Positions 8,839 through 17,608 of a stretch of DNA of 64,000 bases are shown one piece after another (positions within the stretch are counted from its first letter, which is position 1; every line of letters starts with the position of its first letter). The position numbers and the translations under genes are program-made. The notes below the pieces were generated by a model. That model saw nothing but the letters and a program-made list of their open reading frames with translations, had not been told where the DNA came from and did no database searches. The stretch spans positions 1 through 64,000 of the forward strand of contig NZ_FRCN01000002.1 in NCBI RefSeq assembly GCF_900142925.1. The letters are read 5' to 3'. The DNA comes from Chitinophaga sp. CF418. GTDB taxonomy: Bacteria > Bacteroidota > Bacteroidia > Chitinophagales > Chitinophagaceae.

Positions 8839-9908
8839 GTTTTAACGGGTTTCTTCACCTGCACGAGTGATTTCATGAATTTCAACAGTACTTTTTCATC
8901 ATTATGGAGACCTCCGGTGGATGCCTTATTCCTTCCTGCCCTCAATTCTTCCAGGTATAGCTCCAGATCGCATTGTTCATAGGCCTCGAGTATCTTCGGA
9001 TGGATATAGTATTTCTTACAGACAGCCCTTGTATTGCCCAGTTTTCCGGCCACACTGTCGATAATATGCACCAGGTTCTGTTTACATTCTGTTGCCGAGG
9101 TAAAGGGGGCAAGATCTGCCAGCAGGTTGAGGGCATTTACGGTGCCCGACCACGTTCTGAAGTCCTTACAGGTATAGTCTTCTCCTGTCCATAGTTTCAG
9201 GTATTCGTTAATATCCCCCGAATCCAGGCTTTTATGTTCCTCCCCTTCGTAATATTGAAACAATTCCTGACCCGGGATATCCTTCACCCGCTGTAATAAT
9301 TTGGCCAATTGGGCATGTTTTAGCGTAATTTTCTGCAGGACACCCTTTTTCCCCTTGAATTTAAAAAAGGCCGAATTTCCGTCTATTTTGACGTGTTGTG
9401 CGTGCAAAGTAGTGAGTCCGTAGGAACCATATAATTTTTCATAGGAAGCATTGCCCACACGGATCAGGGTTTCCTGCACAACGCTAAGTGCGATGGCTGT
9501 AACTTTCTCTTTATCAAGGCTTTTCTTCCGCAGTGCAGCTGCAATATGCCTGCGCAGTTGCGGTAGTTTCTCCCCAAAATGTAGCAGGCGGTCGTATTTG
9601 GTTTCATTACGCACTCTTGCCCAAGTGGAATGGTAGCGGTATTGCCTTCTTCCCAGGGCATCGGTACCGGTAGCCTGTAAATGCCCATTAGCATAGGAGC
9701 AGATCCATACGTTTTCCCAGGCAGGAGGCAGTACCAGGCCCCGGATCCTTGCCAGGACCTCTTCATCTGTAATAATCTCTCCATGCTGATCACGGTACTG
9801 AAAGCCGTCTTTCACTCTTTCCCGGCTATACCCTGTAGCACCAGACTTCACATATCGTAATTTCACCGCTTTGGCGGTAGCCATCGCTTCTGCAATCAGG
9901 TCTATCAT
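8817..9908 (-). CDS. DNA topoisomerase IB (poxvirus/bacterial type)
   Basis: A 363-residue type IB topoisomerase, which relaxes supercoils through a 3'-phosphotyrosyl intermediate without ATP. Visible signatures: LVLPPAWENVWICSYANGHL and QATGTDALGRRQYRYH in the N-terminal DNA clamp; catalytic Arg in IRVGNASY; the KIDG and FKFKGKKGV loop with the catalytic Lys; a second Arg in CKDFRTWSGT; and the nucleophile Tyr in CKKYYIHPKIL. Length and order are complete. The start may be the ATG at codon 9 (MATAKAVKLRYV), since the first eight residues are not conserved. It sits in a block with ku, ligD and a DUF892 gene, pointing to DNA maintenance under stress, which is inference from context. Confidence 0.94.
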   Translation of the reverse strand: MIDLIAEAMATAKAVKLRYVKSGATGYSRERVKDGFQYRDQHGEIITDEEVLARIRGLVLPPAWENVWICSYANGHLQATGTDALGRRQYRYHSTWARVRNETKYDRLLHFGEKLPQLRRHIAAALRKKSLDKEKVTAIALSVVQETLIRVGNASYEKLYGSYGLTTLHAQHVKIDGNSAFFKFKGKKGVLQKITLKHAQLAKLLQRVKDIPGQELFQYYEGEEHKSLDSGDINEYLKLWTGEDYTCKDFRTWSGTVNALNLLADLAPFTSATECKQNLVHIIDSVAGKLGNTRAVCKKYYIHPKILEAYEQCDLELYLEELRAGRNKASTGGLHNDEKVLLKFMKSLVQVKKPVKTKAGIRN

Positions 9909-10052
9909 CGTTCAGCATTTCTATGTGTTCACAATTTTTCTCTTTCCCAGGGCATGCCTGTCTGGTTCTACCACCAGCGTCACCTTATTTAAGAAAGGCC
10001 TCTTACATTGTCTTAATGCAGAGGCCCTTCGGGTTCCCATCTATAATTTTTC

Positions 10053-10703
10053 TTATTCGGCAGCAGCTTCTTCATTTATGGAAGATTCAGCCAGCTGAGT
10101 AAGCACAACGTCTGTTTCTTTTTCTTCGCTCAGGGTCTGGTCCAGCAGCCGCGCAGCATCTTCATGTCCCATTTTTTCTGCCAGTGTACGGAGGCTACCA
10201 TAGGTGGCGATCTCATAATGTTCAATCTTCTGGCTACAGATGATCAGGCCAGCATCTCTTACGGCGCTGTGTTCTTCTGTATCATCCATCACGTCCTGGC
10301 CTTCCGCTATCAGGCCTTCCATGGCCGGGCATTTTTTTGCCTTCGGCGTCTGGCCAAGTGATTCGAATACCCTTTCAAGGCGGTTTACGTGTTCTCTTGT
10401 CTGGTCCTGGTGATGGGCGATGGCATCTACAAGTTCTTCTGAGGTGGCCGCCTTTTGCATTTTACCCAGGGCTTTCAGCAGATGTTTTTCTGCCCAGTAA
10501 ATGTCCTTTAACTGATCCATGAACAGTTGATGAAACCTGGAGTTCATATCTCCATTCTTCCCCCTGCTGCTCATGGAACGGGATGAGTTGCTTGTTTTGG
10601 ATGCTGTACGGGATGCAGACGTAGATTTGCTGCCCGCAGCGCTTCTACCGGTGGTCCGGGACTGGTTACCTGTTCGTGAAGTGGATTGGGTTCTTGTTGC
10701 CAT
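10053..10703 (-). CDS. DUF892 ferritin-like protein (YciE/YciF type)
   Basis: A 216-residue protein with two parts. Residues 1-55 are a Ser/Arg/Thr-rich, strongly basic low-complexity arm (repeated SRT, SKT, SSR). Residues about 56-205 are the DUF892 four-helix domain: FHQLFMDQLKDIYWAEKHLLKAL, then AHHQDQTREHVNRLERVF, MEGLIAEGQDVM and KIEHYEIATYGSLRTLA. The Glu and His residues (EKH, HHQDQTREH, KIEHYEI) suit a di-metal site. Family members are induced by osmotic, cold or oxidative stress; biochemical role unsettled. The basic arm is unusual for the family and could bind DNA, by analogy with Dps-type tails, which is speculation. Confidence 0.88.
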   Translation of the reverse strand: MATRTQSTSRTGNQSRTTGRSAAGSKSTSASRTASKTSNSSRSMSSRGKNGDMNSRFHQLFMDQLKDIYWAEKHLLKALGKMQKAATSEELVDAIAHHQDQTREHVNRLERVFESLGQTPKAKKCPAMEGLIAEGQDVMDDTEEHSAVRDAGLIICSQKIEHYEIATYGSLRTLAEKMGHEDAARLLDQTLSEEKETDVVLTQLAESSINEEAAAE

Positions 10704-10730
10704 ATTATTTGGAGTTTAATAGTGATTGAT

Positions 10731-11090
10731 TTATTCTTCCGGGATCACCCTGGAGTCTTCTTCATCGTAGCTATTGAAGCTTTCCATGATCGTTTTGTCG
10801 GGGAAAAGATCCGGCGATCTTTCCTGTACATCCTCCCTATCCTGTTCTGCTATGAGTTCCGCCCTTTCTTCTGTAGCCAGTTCCTTTTTCTTTGATTTCG
10901 GATTGGGAGGAGAACGTTTGATATCGTGATCCGGCACCTCGTTCGGCACAGGAGGTGGAGGTCCTGGCGGCGACGGAGGTGGTGTTATTTCCGGACCTGA
11001 TGGTCTTGGCGGTTCCTCTTTGGGAGGGGGTTGCTTTTCAGGCACCCCACCCGGAGGAGGATCACCTGCTGACATATGATAATATTGCAT
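10731..11090 (-). CDS. Proline-rich small protein of unknown function
   Basis: A 119-residue protein with no known domain. Residues 8-60 are a proline tract (PPPGGVPEKQPPPKEEPPRP, then PPPSPPGPPPPVP), followed by a charged Lys/Glu-rich half (SKKKELATEERAELIAEQ) and an acidic tail (YDEEDSRVIPEE). It has no signal peptide and is probably disordered. The true start may be the later ATG at 11075 (MSAGDPPPGG). It lies 27 bases upstream of the DUF892 gene on the same strand and is likely co-transcribed with it. Codon-wise it looks translated, but the call is weaker than for its neighbours. Confidence 0.5.
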   Translation of the reverse strand: MQYYHMSAGDPPPGGVPEKQPPPKEEPPRPSGPEITPPPSPPGPPPPVPNEVPDHDIKRSPPNPKSKKKELATEERAELIAEQDREDVQERSPDLFPDKTIMESFNSYDEEDSRVIPEE

Positions 11091-11405
11091 AGTCTGATTT
11101 TTTACGTGAATGATTGTTTCTACAGTGCAGTAGTATCCGGATGTGTTTCAACCATGTGCTATTCTATATAAAAGACAAAGTTCATTCCATCATATATCAG
11201 CATACTTGCCAGGTACATATCAGACATAGCTCTATTATGTCACAATGCTTATCTGCAAAGCATTTCAGCAACACAATACTTACTGTAACGATTATATGAA
11301 GCTATTTAGCAGCCACGGCAGGAATGTCTGTAGAATATGCATTTCACTGTGTGGAAATTGTTGGATAGTTGTAAATTCGAAAACTTACTACAATCAGCGG
11401 GAAAA
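11091..11405. other. Divergent intergenic region, no gene seen
   Basis: 315 bases between the minus-strand proline-rich gene and the plus-strand kinase gene. Short frames here have no recognisable features. It should hold both divergent promoters, but I could not pick a convincing Bacteroidota -33/-7 pair. Confidence 0.5.
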
Positions 11406-12800
11406 ATGCACATACCAGTACAAAAGAAAATCAGATTAGGATTCTTCATCGCCTTTACTGTCATCATAGTCGCCTCCATATGTTCCTTTCTGGTAACAAA
11501 GAATCTGCTGGACAATGCCAGATGGCTGAATCACACCATTGAGATTTCCAAAAGTCTGGAGGTGATCACCAAACAGCTGAAGGATGCAGAATCCGCCATC
11601 CGGGGGTACAGCATTACCGGGGATACTGCCTTTCTGCGTCCTACCATGCAGCAACGCAGTATCAAGATAGAGGAGGAATATATGATGCTCCGCAGGATAA
11701 CTGCAGATAACCGGCAGCAACAGCTGCATCTGGATACCCTGAAAAAACTGCTGGACAAGAAATATCAGCAACTTATGGCAGGAGAGGCAAAACTGACCTC
11801 TCCCCAGAAAGATACCTCGGCCGTATGGGAAGGAGAAAAGTCCATGGACAGGATAGACCACAAGGTCCAGGACATGTTAAACATAGAGAACATTAAGCTG
11901 CGGCAGAAATCGAGGTTACAGAGCTTCTTTTCAGCCATCTGGATACCGGTGATCTTTATTTCCTCGCTCATGGCGATCCTTATAGGTATTTACTCATACG
12001 TCACCCTTACACGGGAATTCCGGCTACAACTGCATATTGAATCCCGCCTGAAGTCTTATCAGCATGACCTGCAGCAGAACATCAAGCTGCTGAATAAATC
12101 CAACGAGGAGCTGGAGCAGTTTGCCTATGTGGCCTCGCACGACCTGCAGGAGCCTTTGCGGAAGATATCCACCTTCAGCGACCGTCTGCAGACTAAACAC
12201 GGCGACCAGTTGCCCCCTGAGGCCACTGATCTGATAAACCGTATGGTGGGTGCCGTAGGAAGAATGCGGATATTAATCAATGATCTGCTACTGTTTTCAA
12301 GAGCGGGCCGTATTACCCCTGAGAATATCGTAAAAGTGGATATGACCCAGCTGATACAGGAGGTGGCCGGCGACCTGGAAGTAAGCCTGCAGGAAAAAAG
12401 GGCGGTGGTGAACATTGCTCCCATTCCAATGATAGAGGGGACGCCAACCTCCTTCCACCAGTTATTCCAGAACATTATTGCCAATGCGATCAAATTTGCC
12501 CATCCTGAGAGGCAGCTGGTCATCAACATCAGATCTGAGCAGGAAAATAACGAATGCAAGATCTATATAGAAGATAATGGTATAGGTTTTGACCCTGCAT
12601 ATGCCGAACGCATCTTTTTGTTATTTCAAAGGCTACATGGTATGAGCGAATATTCCGGCACTGGTATAGGACTGGCCATCTGTAAGAAAATAGTGGATAG
12701 TCATCATGGACATATTACCGCGTTGGGAACACCAGGCCGGGGCGCTACCTTTATTATTACATTACCACTAACACAGACCCTCTACAATGAAGAAAGTTAA
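11406..12800 (+). CDS. CHASE3-domain sensor histidine kinase
   Basis: A 464-residue inner-membrane sensor. Membrane helix 1 at 12-33, a periplasmic CHASE3 domain at about 38-175 (LEVITKQLKDAESAIRGYSITGD is typical), membrane helix 2 at 179-199, a coiled linker (LLNKSNEELEQ), HisKA with phospho-acceptor His245 in FAYVASHDLQEPLRKI, and HATPase_c with the N box (QNIIANAIKF), DNGIGF and GTGIGLAICKKIV. The start at 11406 (MHIPVQKK) was chosen because the 23 residues before it are not membrane-like and precede the first helix. The receiver-kinase hybrid gene follows 97 bases downstream on the same strand, so the pair may act together. Confidence 0.93.
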   Translation: MHIPVQKKIRLGFFIAFTVIIVASICSFLVTKNLLDNARWLNHTIEISKSLEVITKQLKDAESAIRGYSITGDTAFLRPTMQQRSIKIEEEYMMLRRITADNRQQQLHLDTLKKLLDKKYQQLMAGEAKLTSPQKDTSAVWEGEKSMDRIDHKVQDMLNIENIKLRQKSRLQSFFSAIWIPVIFISSLMAILIGIYSYVTLTREFRLQLHIESRLKSYQHDLQQNIKLLNKSNEELEQFAYVASHDLQEPLRKISTFSDRLQTKHGDQLPPEATDLINRMVGAVGRMRILINDLLLFSRAGRITPENIVKVDMTQLIQEVAGDLEVSLQEKRAVVNIAPIPMIEGTPTSFHQLFQNIIANAIKFAHPERQLVINIRSEQENNECKIYIEDNGIGFDPAYAERIFLLFQRLHGMSEYSGTGIGLAICKKIVDSHHGHITALGTPGRGATFIITLPLTQTLYNEES

Positions 12801-12897
12801 AAATGCCAGAAAAGTTAGCATTCTTATTGCAGAGTTGAATTTACCCGTGTTGGGGAAGTATTGGTTCAAAATGACGGAACTGCCTAATGCTTAGAGA

Positions 12898-14331
12898 ATG
12901 ACAGATCAACCCGTACACATATTAATGATAGATGATGACGAGGACGACTTTTTCCTCGTCAACCAGTTATTGCAGGACATTTCCCCAGGACAATACCTGC
13001 TGGACTGGGCGCCTACTTATTCCAAAGCGGTAGAGGAAATAGACAGGAAGGTACATGACATTTACCTCGCCGACTATCGTCTTGGCCCATATACCGGTAT
13101 AGACATCCTTCACCACTTTCAACAGCTGGACTACAAAGCGCCGGTGATTATGCTTACCGGTAAAGGTGACTACACTATTGATAAGGAAGCGATGCAGGCC
13201 GGGGCTTCTGACTACCTGGTAAAAGGGGAGATCAGTGCTGACCTGCTGGAACGCTCTATCCGTTATGCGCTGGATGAAGCACGCCATCTTCGTATCATAG
13301 AGGAAAATGAGAAGAAGTATTTCAGTGTGTTCGAAAAGGCGCATGACCTGATCATTCTTGCAGACTGCGAAAAGAATGTGATTGACGCCAATCCTGCTGC
13401 TATCAGGACATTACAATACAGCAAAGAGGAGATGTTAACACTGAACCTCAAACAGCTCTTCTTCCAGGAAGACCATTGCAAACATTTCTTCGAGCATATC
13501 TGCGGAGTAGAATCCAGTCTGCGCACAGAATATAACTTTGTCACCAAACATGGGAAGAAACTCGATGTGATGGTCAGTGCTGTAACGCTTGATGAACAGG
13601 AACAGATATTCCTGTGTGTAGTGCAGGATATTACAGAGAGGAAACGGGAGGAACTGGAGAAACAGCAACAACAGAAATTTGTTGTAACAGGCCGTATTGC
13701 CCGTGTGATAGCCCATGAAGTGCGCAATCCGCTGACCAATATCCTGCTGGCGGTCAGCCAGTTCAAGGGAGAACCTGTCAGTGTGGAGGACAGCCAGGTA
13801 TATGTCGATATCATTGAACGAAATTGTACACGCATCAATCAGCTGATCACGGAACTACTGCATTCCACGAGAATGATAGAACTGAATATTCGTCTTCACG
13901 GCATCAATGAGCTAACAGACAAGGCGCTTGCGCTCGCACAGGACCGCTTGCAGCTCAATGAGATCAATGTGAAGAAAGAATACCTCAAGCAGGATATAAT
14001 GATTCCTGCAGATGAAGACAAAGTGATCATTGCGTTGCTGAATATCATCATCAATGCAGTGGAAGCAATGACACCTGGAAAAGGATTGCTTACATTACAA
14101 ACGGCTAAACAGCGGGATAAGGCAGTGATCATTATCAGTGACAATGGTCCCGGTATTCCGGAAGAAACCAGGTCCCGGTTGTTCGATCCATTCTTTACCA
14201 ACAAGCCGAAAGGAACAGGTTTAGGATTGACGAGTACGCAGAATATCATCATGAATCATAAAGGCACCGTACATGTGGAGAGTGAGATCGGGGAAGGAAG
14301 TGTGTTTACAATTGTACTGCCGCTGAACTAA
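12898..14331 (+). CDS. Hybrid receiver-PAS-histidine kinase
   Basis: A 477-residue soluble protein. Receiver domain at about 6-125 with acidic pocket DDDEDD and phospho-acceptor Asp59 (YLADYRLG); PAS domain at about 138-250 (KYFSVFEKAHDLIILAD, then a PAC-like VVQDITERKRE); HisKA at about 262-325 with His273 in VIAHEVRNPLTNIL; and HATPase_c at about 365-477 with NIIINAVEAM, DNGPGIP and GTGLGLTSTQNIIMNH. The receiver-first layout is common for cytosolic kinases that take signal or phosphate from a partner. The partner is probably the CHASE3 kinase encoded just upstream, an inference from gene order. Confidence 0.92.
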   Translation: MTDQPVHILMIDDDEDDFFLVNQLLQDISPGQYLLDWAPTYSKAVEEIDRKVHDIYLADYRLGPYTGIDILHHFQQLDYKAPVIMLTGKGDYTIDKEAMQAGASDYLVKGEISADLLERSIRYALDEARHLRIIEENEKKYFSVFEKAHDLIILADCEKNVIDANPAAIRTLQYSKEEMLTLNLKQLFFQEDHCKHFFEHICGVESSLRTEYNFVTKHGKKLDVMVSAVTLDEQEQIFLCVVQDITERKREELEKQQQQKFVVTGRIARVIAHEVRNPLTNILLAVSQFKGEPVSVEDSQVYVDIIERNCTRINQLITELLHSTRMIELNIRLHGINELTDKALALAQDRLQLNEINVKKEYLKQDIMIPADEDKVIIALLNIIINAVEAMTPGKGLLTLQTAKQRDKAVIIISDNGPGIPEETRSRLFDPFFTNKPKGTGLGLTSTQNIIMNHKGTVHVESEIGEGSVFTIVLPLN

Positions 14332-14396
14332 GAACATCAGTAGTCAGGAAATGACCATTGTATACATTTCAGTATTTGTATCCTGATTTCGTTATA

Positions 14397-14879
14397 TCAC
14401 AGGGCCTTCATCTTTTCATCCGTATTTTCAATCGCTTCTTCTACTGAGTGGGATTCCTTCATTGCCATTCTCTTCTTGGTCTCTTCTGCCAGCCTTGTGT
14501 AGTAGTTATGCAGCGTATCCAACTCCTCTTCTGTCAGATCTTCCACTACGATGAGGCGGTTGCTGGCTAGTTTATTGGCGGCGATCAACTCATTCAGTTT
14601 CAGTTGTACCGACTTTGAATCTTTATTCTGTGATTTCTGGATAATGAATACCATCAGGAAAGTGATAATTGTTGTACCGGTATTGATCACCAGCTGCCAG
14701 GTATCTGAATAGTCGAATAATGGGCCTGTAATACCCCATACAATAATAGCCGCCAGGGCAATAAAGAAGGCCCATTGCGATCCGGTAGCCTGCGCCACTT
14801 TCGAGGAATAACGCTCAAAGAAACCAGCGTTCTTCTTTTCCCCATTCTCCATTTGCTGCTGATTATTTTGCGGATCCAT
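14397..14879 (-). CDS. Low-affinity iron permease family membrane protein
   Basis: A 160-residue protein matching the low-affinity iron permease family (PF04120 type): the basic N-terminal FFERYSSKVAQATGSQWAFF, helix 1 at about 38-55 (FFIALAAIIVWGITGPLF), the linker YSDTWQLVINTGTTIITFL and helix 2 at about 65-83, then a soluble, charged C-terminal half (KLNELIAANKLASNRLIVVE). The family name comes from a fungal relative; in bacteria transport has not been shown generally. Start by the ATG at 14879; the C-terminus is Glu/Lys-rich. Confidence 0.85.
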   Translation of the reverse strand: MDPQNNQQQMENGEKKNAGFFERYSSKVAQATGSQWAFFIALAAIIVWGITGPLFDYSDTWQLVINTGTTIITFLMVFIIQKSQNKDSKSVQLKLNELIAANKLASNRLIVVEDLTEEELDTLHNYYTRLAEETKKRMAMKESHSVEEAIENTDEKMKAL

Positions 14880-14933
14880 AAATGCAAGGTTTTATATTGT
14901 ATAAAAGTGCAAATAGCATACCGGGCATAGAAA

Positions 14934-14955
14934 AGGCCCGTTGGATAACGGGCCT
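14934..14955 (-). terminator. Intrinsic terminator for the sigma-54 activator gene
   Basis: Nine-bp perfect stem (aggcccgtt / aacgggcct, 14934-14942 and 14947-14955) with a four-base loop, followed by TTTT when read on the minus strand. It lies 36 bases past the stop of the activator gene. Confidence 0.75.
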
Positions 14956-14991
14956 GTGTGTTGAGTATAAACAAACATTATATTGATATCG

Positions 14992-16461
14992 CTAATAATT
15001 AATATTGAGTAACCTTAGTTTATTGTATAAAGTTTTACGGTCTATGTTCAGCAGCTGCGCCGCCTTTGTCTTATTATATTTCACTTCTTTGAGTACATTA
15101 ATGATCTTATTGTACTCTGCCTGCAGCGCCACTGTTTTGAGGTCATTCTCATTTGTGATGGAGATCAGTTCACCGGACATATTCACCTGGTGATCTTCCT
15201 CGAATGGTTGCTGTGCAAATGATTCTTTCATTTCCAGGGGCAATGTGGACAATGTGATATCTTCATGCTCGGGAGTGAGCAGGCATGCACGGCGTATCAC
15301 GTTCTTCAGTTCACGGATATTACCTGGCCAGTTGTATCTGCTGAAACATTCCCATACTTCATTGGTGATCTTGCCACAGTTCTTTTGCAGTTCTCTTTCC
15401 ACCTGGCGCATGAATGCATCTATAAACAGCGGGAGGTCTTCTACTCTTTCGCGCAATGGCGGAATATAGATGGTGAACTCATTGAACCTGTGGAAGAGGT
15501 CTTCACGGAAGCGTCCTTTTGCTACAGACTCAGAGAGTTTTTCATTGGATGCTACGATAATACGTACATCTATTGGTATCTCTTTCAGGCTGCCTACTCT
15601 GCGGATCACCTTTTCCTGGATCACGCGCAATAAGGCCACCTGTATGTCATAAGAGAGATTCGATACTTCGTCGAGGAACAGGGTACCACCGTGGGCCTGT
15701 TCGAAGGCGCCTATCTTGGTATTAATAGCGCCTGTGAAAGAGCCTTTCTCGTGACCGAACAGTTCACTTGCTGCGAGTTCTTTAGAAAGGCTACCGCAAT
15801 CCAGCGCTACGAAAGGCTGGTTATGCCGTTTACTATGATGATGGATAAGATGTGCTACAGATTCCTTACCTGTACCAGTTTCTCCGAAGATGATCACGCT
15901 ATAGTCGGTGGGCGCCACCAGTTTGATCTGGCGGAACAGTTCCTTTGCGCCATTGCTTTCACCATATACGTATTTATGGGTTTTATCCAGCATTTCACCG
16001 GCAGGCTCTCCATCCTGGGATTCCGCTGCAGATCCGTTACCGTTGGATGTACCATTCACTGCACGTATTGGCATAGATTCATCGCGTTCACGTTCTGCAT
16101 CCATATGAGCAAATGCTTTGTGCACCAGGTTCAATATTTCGTCCGGATAAAGTGGTTTGGAAAGGTAGTCGTAGGCGCCGTTCTTCACCATATCCACAGC
16201 AACTCTGACATCGGTATACCCGGTAATGATGATCACGATAGTACGTGGGTTGATCTGAAGAATATCCTGCAGTAACTGCGCACCATCTGTATCTTTCAAC
16301 CTGTAATCGCACAACACCAGGTCAAAAGTTTTTTCTTTCATCATTTTCAAAGCCGTTGCACCGCTCATGGTAGTATCCACCTTGAAGCCATGTTTACCTA
16401 GAAACTTGCTTAATAACGTACAAATATTGATCTCATCATCAATTATCAGAATATTTCTCAT
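14992..16461 (-). CDS. Sigma-54-dependent response regulator, NtrC family
   Basis: A 489-residue activator. Receiver at 3-120 with IIDDE pocket and phospho-acceptor Asp52 (VLCDYRLKD); a flexible linker at 125-165; AAA+ central domain at about 170-400 with Walker A GETGTGKE, the sigma-54-contacting loop GSFTGA, Walker B GTLFLDEV and the arginine-finger region FREDLFHR; and a C-terminal Fis-type HTH ([20 protein letters not shown]). Transcription from its targets needs RpoN. A phosphodonor kinase is not adjacent on the same strand; the kinases at 11.4-14.3 kb are the nearest candidates. A single-domain receiver lies 58 bases upstream. Confidence 0.95.
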   Translation of the reverse strand: MRNILIIDDEINICTLLSKFLGKHGFKVDTTMSGATALKMMKEKTFDLVLCDYRLKDTDGAQLLQDILQINPRTIVIIITGYTDVRVAVDMVKNGAYDYLSKPLYPDEILNLVHKAFAHMDAERERDESMPIRAVNGTSNGNGSAAESQDGEPAGEMLDKTHKYVYGESNGAKELFRQIKLVAPTDYSVIIFGETGTGKESVAHLIHHHSKRHNQPFVALDCGSLSKELAASELFGHEKGSFTGAINTKIGAFEQAHGGTLFLDEVSNLSYDIQVALLRVIQEKVIRRVGSLKEIPIDVRIIVASNEKLSESVAKGRFREDLFHRFNEFTIYIPPLRERVEDLPLFIDAFMRQVERELQKNCGKITNEVWECFSRYNWPGNIRELKNVIRRACLLTPEHEDITLSTLPLEMKESFAQQPFEEDHQVNMSGELISITNENDLKTVALQAEYNKIINVLKEVKYNKTKAAQLLNIDRKTLYNKLRLLNINY

Positions 16462-16519
16462 AATATTTATATGTGGTGTTTGACAACTGCTATTTAAATT
16501 TACAATTTAATCACCGATC

Positions 16520-16951
16520 TTATTTCCATCTTAACATATCGCTCATCAACTCATCCAGGTTTGTCACATTAAATGGTTTTGCCATAAAATAACTTGCTCC
16601 GGCATTTAATGCTTTCTGCTTTTCCATGCCGTTGTCGTACGCACTGATCGTTATCACAGGCAGGGCGGGGCATCTCTTTTTTATAGCTGGCAATGCTTCC
16701 AGGCCTGAGCCATCAGGTAAGTGTATATCCAGGAAAAGCAAATCCGGTTGTTGCTGCTGCAGATATTGCAGGCCTTCCGTCAGTGCGTGAACATATTTCA
16801 CTTTATACCCATGTTTCACCAGGCTTAATTGCAATAGTCGACAGATATCAGGTTCATCGTCGATGATCAAAATAAATGACCCTTTTTTCCCCTCGGTAGT
16901 CAATACTTTATTGGACGGACAATCTACATCCGTTTTTATATGCTGTGCCAT
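16520..16951 (-). CDS. Single-domain response regulator (CheY-like)
   Basis: A 143-residue protein that is mostly one receiver domain (about 25-143): ILIIDDEPDICRLL, phospho-acceptor Asp75 (LLFLDIHLPDG), VITISAY and the conserved Lys in AKPFN. No output domain, so it probably passes phosphate to, or binds, another protein. The first 22 residues are non-conserved, and a start nearer GKKGSFILIIDDE is possible. It precedes the sigma-54 activator on the same strand and may be co-transcribed with it. Confidence 0.9.
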   Translation of the reverse strand: MAQHIKTDVDCPSNKVLTTEGKKGSFILIIDDEPDICRLLQLSLVKHGYKVKYVHALTEGLQYLQQQQPDLLFLDIHLPDGSGLEALPAIKKRCPALPVITISAYDNGMEKQKALNAGASYFMAKPFNVTNLDELMSDMLRWK

Positions 16952-17189
16952 GCTTTCACTTGTTCCATTAAATTGGTTATCAAATGCTTGAAGATGTATT
17001 CGTACAAAAAACCGGTTCGATGTAATACTAGATCCACCCTGATCCGTCCAAAATACCCAGATACTATGCTTTCAAATATCAATCCATCACCAACCACATG
17101 ATTTCCATAGGCTTTATATTTCACTTAACGATAAAATTGTAGAATTATTTCCACACTATTTGTAGAGACTCCACTAACTGCGATAAGAT

Positions 17190-17267
17190 CTATATCAGTT
17201 CGCCCCAGGCATAGTTTGGTGGTATGGTAATTGAACCTTTTCTGTGAAATAGAGATTTTTCATTCAT
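17190..17267 (-). CDS. Tentative 25-residue peptide ORF
   Basis: A very short ATG-TAG frame on the minus strand encoding 25 residues that start MNEKSLFHRKG and end PPNYAWGELI. It has no signal peptide and no relative I recognise. It is reported because it lies in a structured region upstream of the AraC-type gene, immediately beside a perfect 11-bp hairpin (17284-17313). A frame of this length arises often by chance, so the call is weak. Confidence 0.2.
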   Translation of the reverse strand: MNEKSLFHRKGSITIPPNYAWGELI

Positions 17268-17283
17268 AGCTGTTGTTTTAGTT

Positions 17284-17320
17284 ATTGTCCCGGGTAGTGA
17301 TTCCCGGGACAATTTTTTTT
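17284..17320 (+). terminator. Strong intrinsic terminator with no obvious upstream gene
   Basis: Perfect 11-bp stem attgtcccggg / cccgggacaat (17284-17294, 17303-17313) followed by an uninterrupted T run to 17320 on the plus strand. No plus-strand gene ends before it: the preceding genes are minus-strand response regulators. It could end a small RNA or an unannotated short transcript from about 16.95-17.28 kb. Confidence 0.7.
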
Positions 17321-17390
17321 CATTAACATCTCATTCACACTTTTCTTATTTCAAGCATCTACATTTGATCATCCAATGTTTAATCCAACG

Positions 17391-17471
17391 CATCTGCGGG
17401 GTGCAGATGTCAAATATTTAACAGGTTGTTTTCTTGTTTTAAGTGAAGAGCCAGGTTGTTTAGCCTGGCTC
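17391..17471. other. Two further hairpins in the AraC upstream region
   Basis: Perfect short stems catctgc/gcagatg (17391-17397, 17403-17409) and gagccagg/cctggctc (17448-17455, 17464-17471); the second can be extended by tgaa/ttca. With the stem at 17284-17313, three hairpins lie within 190 bases. The whole gap 16952-17608 otherwise has no supported protein gene except the tentative peptide. Confidence 0.55.
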
Positions 17472-17608
17472 CTTTCATTTCTTAATAATTTCTTAACCTG
17501 TTTTATTTTGCTCTCCTTTTTATTACCGTTAATATTAATAGTCTATTAACCCGGATGTTGACCTAATGCTAAACTAGCTAAGATCCCTCAAAGTAAATTG
17601 TTACCTAT

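Noticed and set aside
16936-17124. 62-codon minus-strand ORF just upstream of the single-domain receiver
   Set aside because: It overlaps the receiver start by 16 bases, has no recognisable features, and the composition is that of intergenic DNA.
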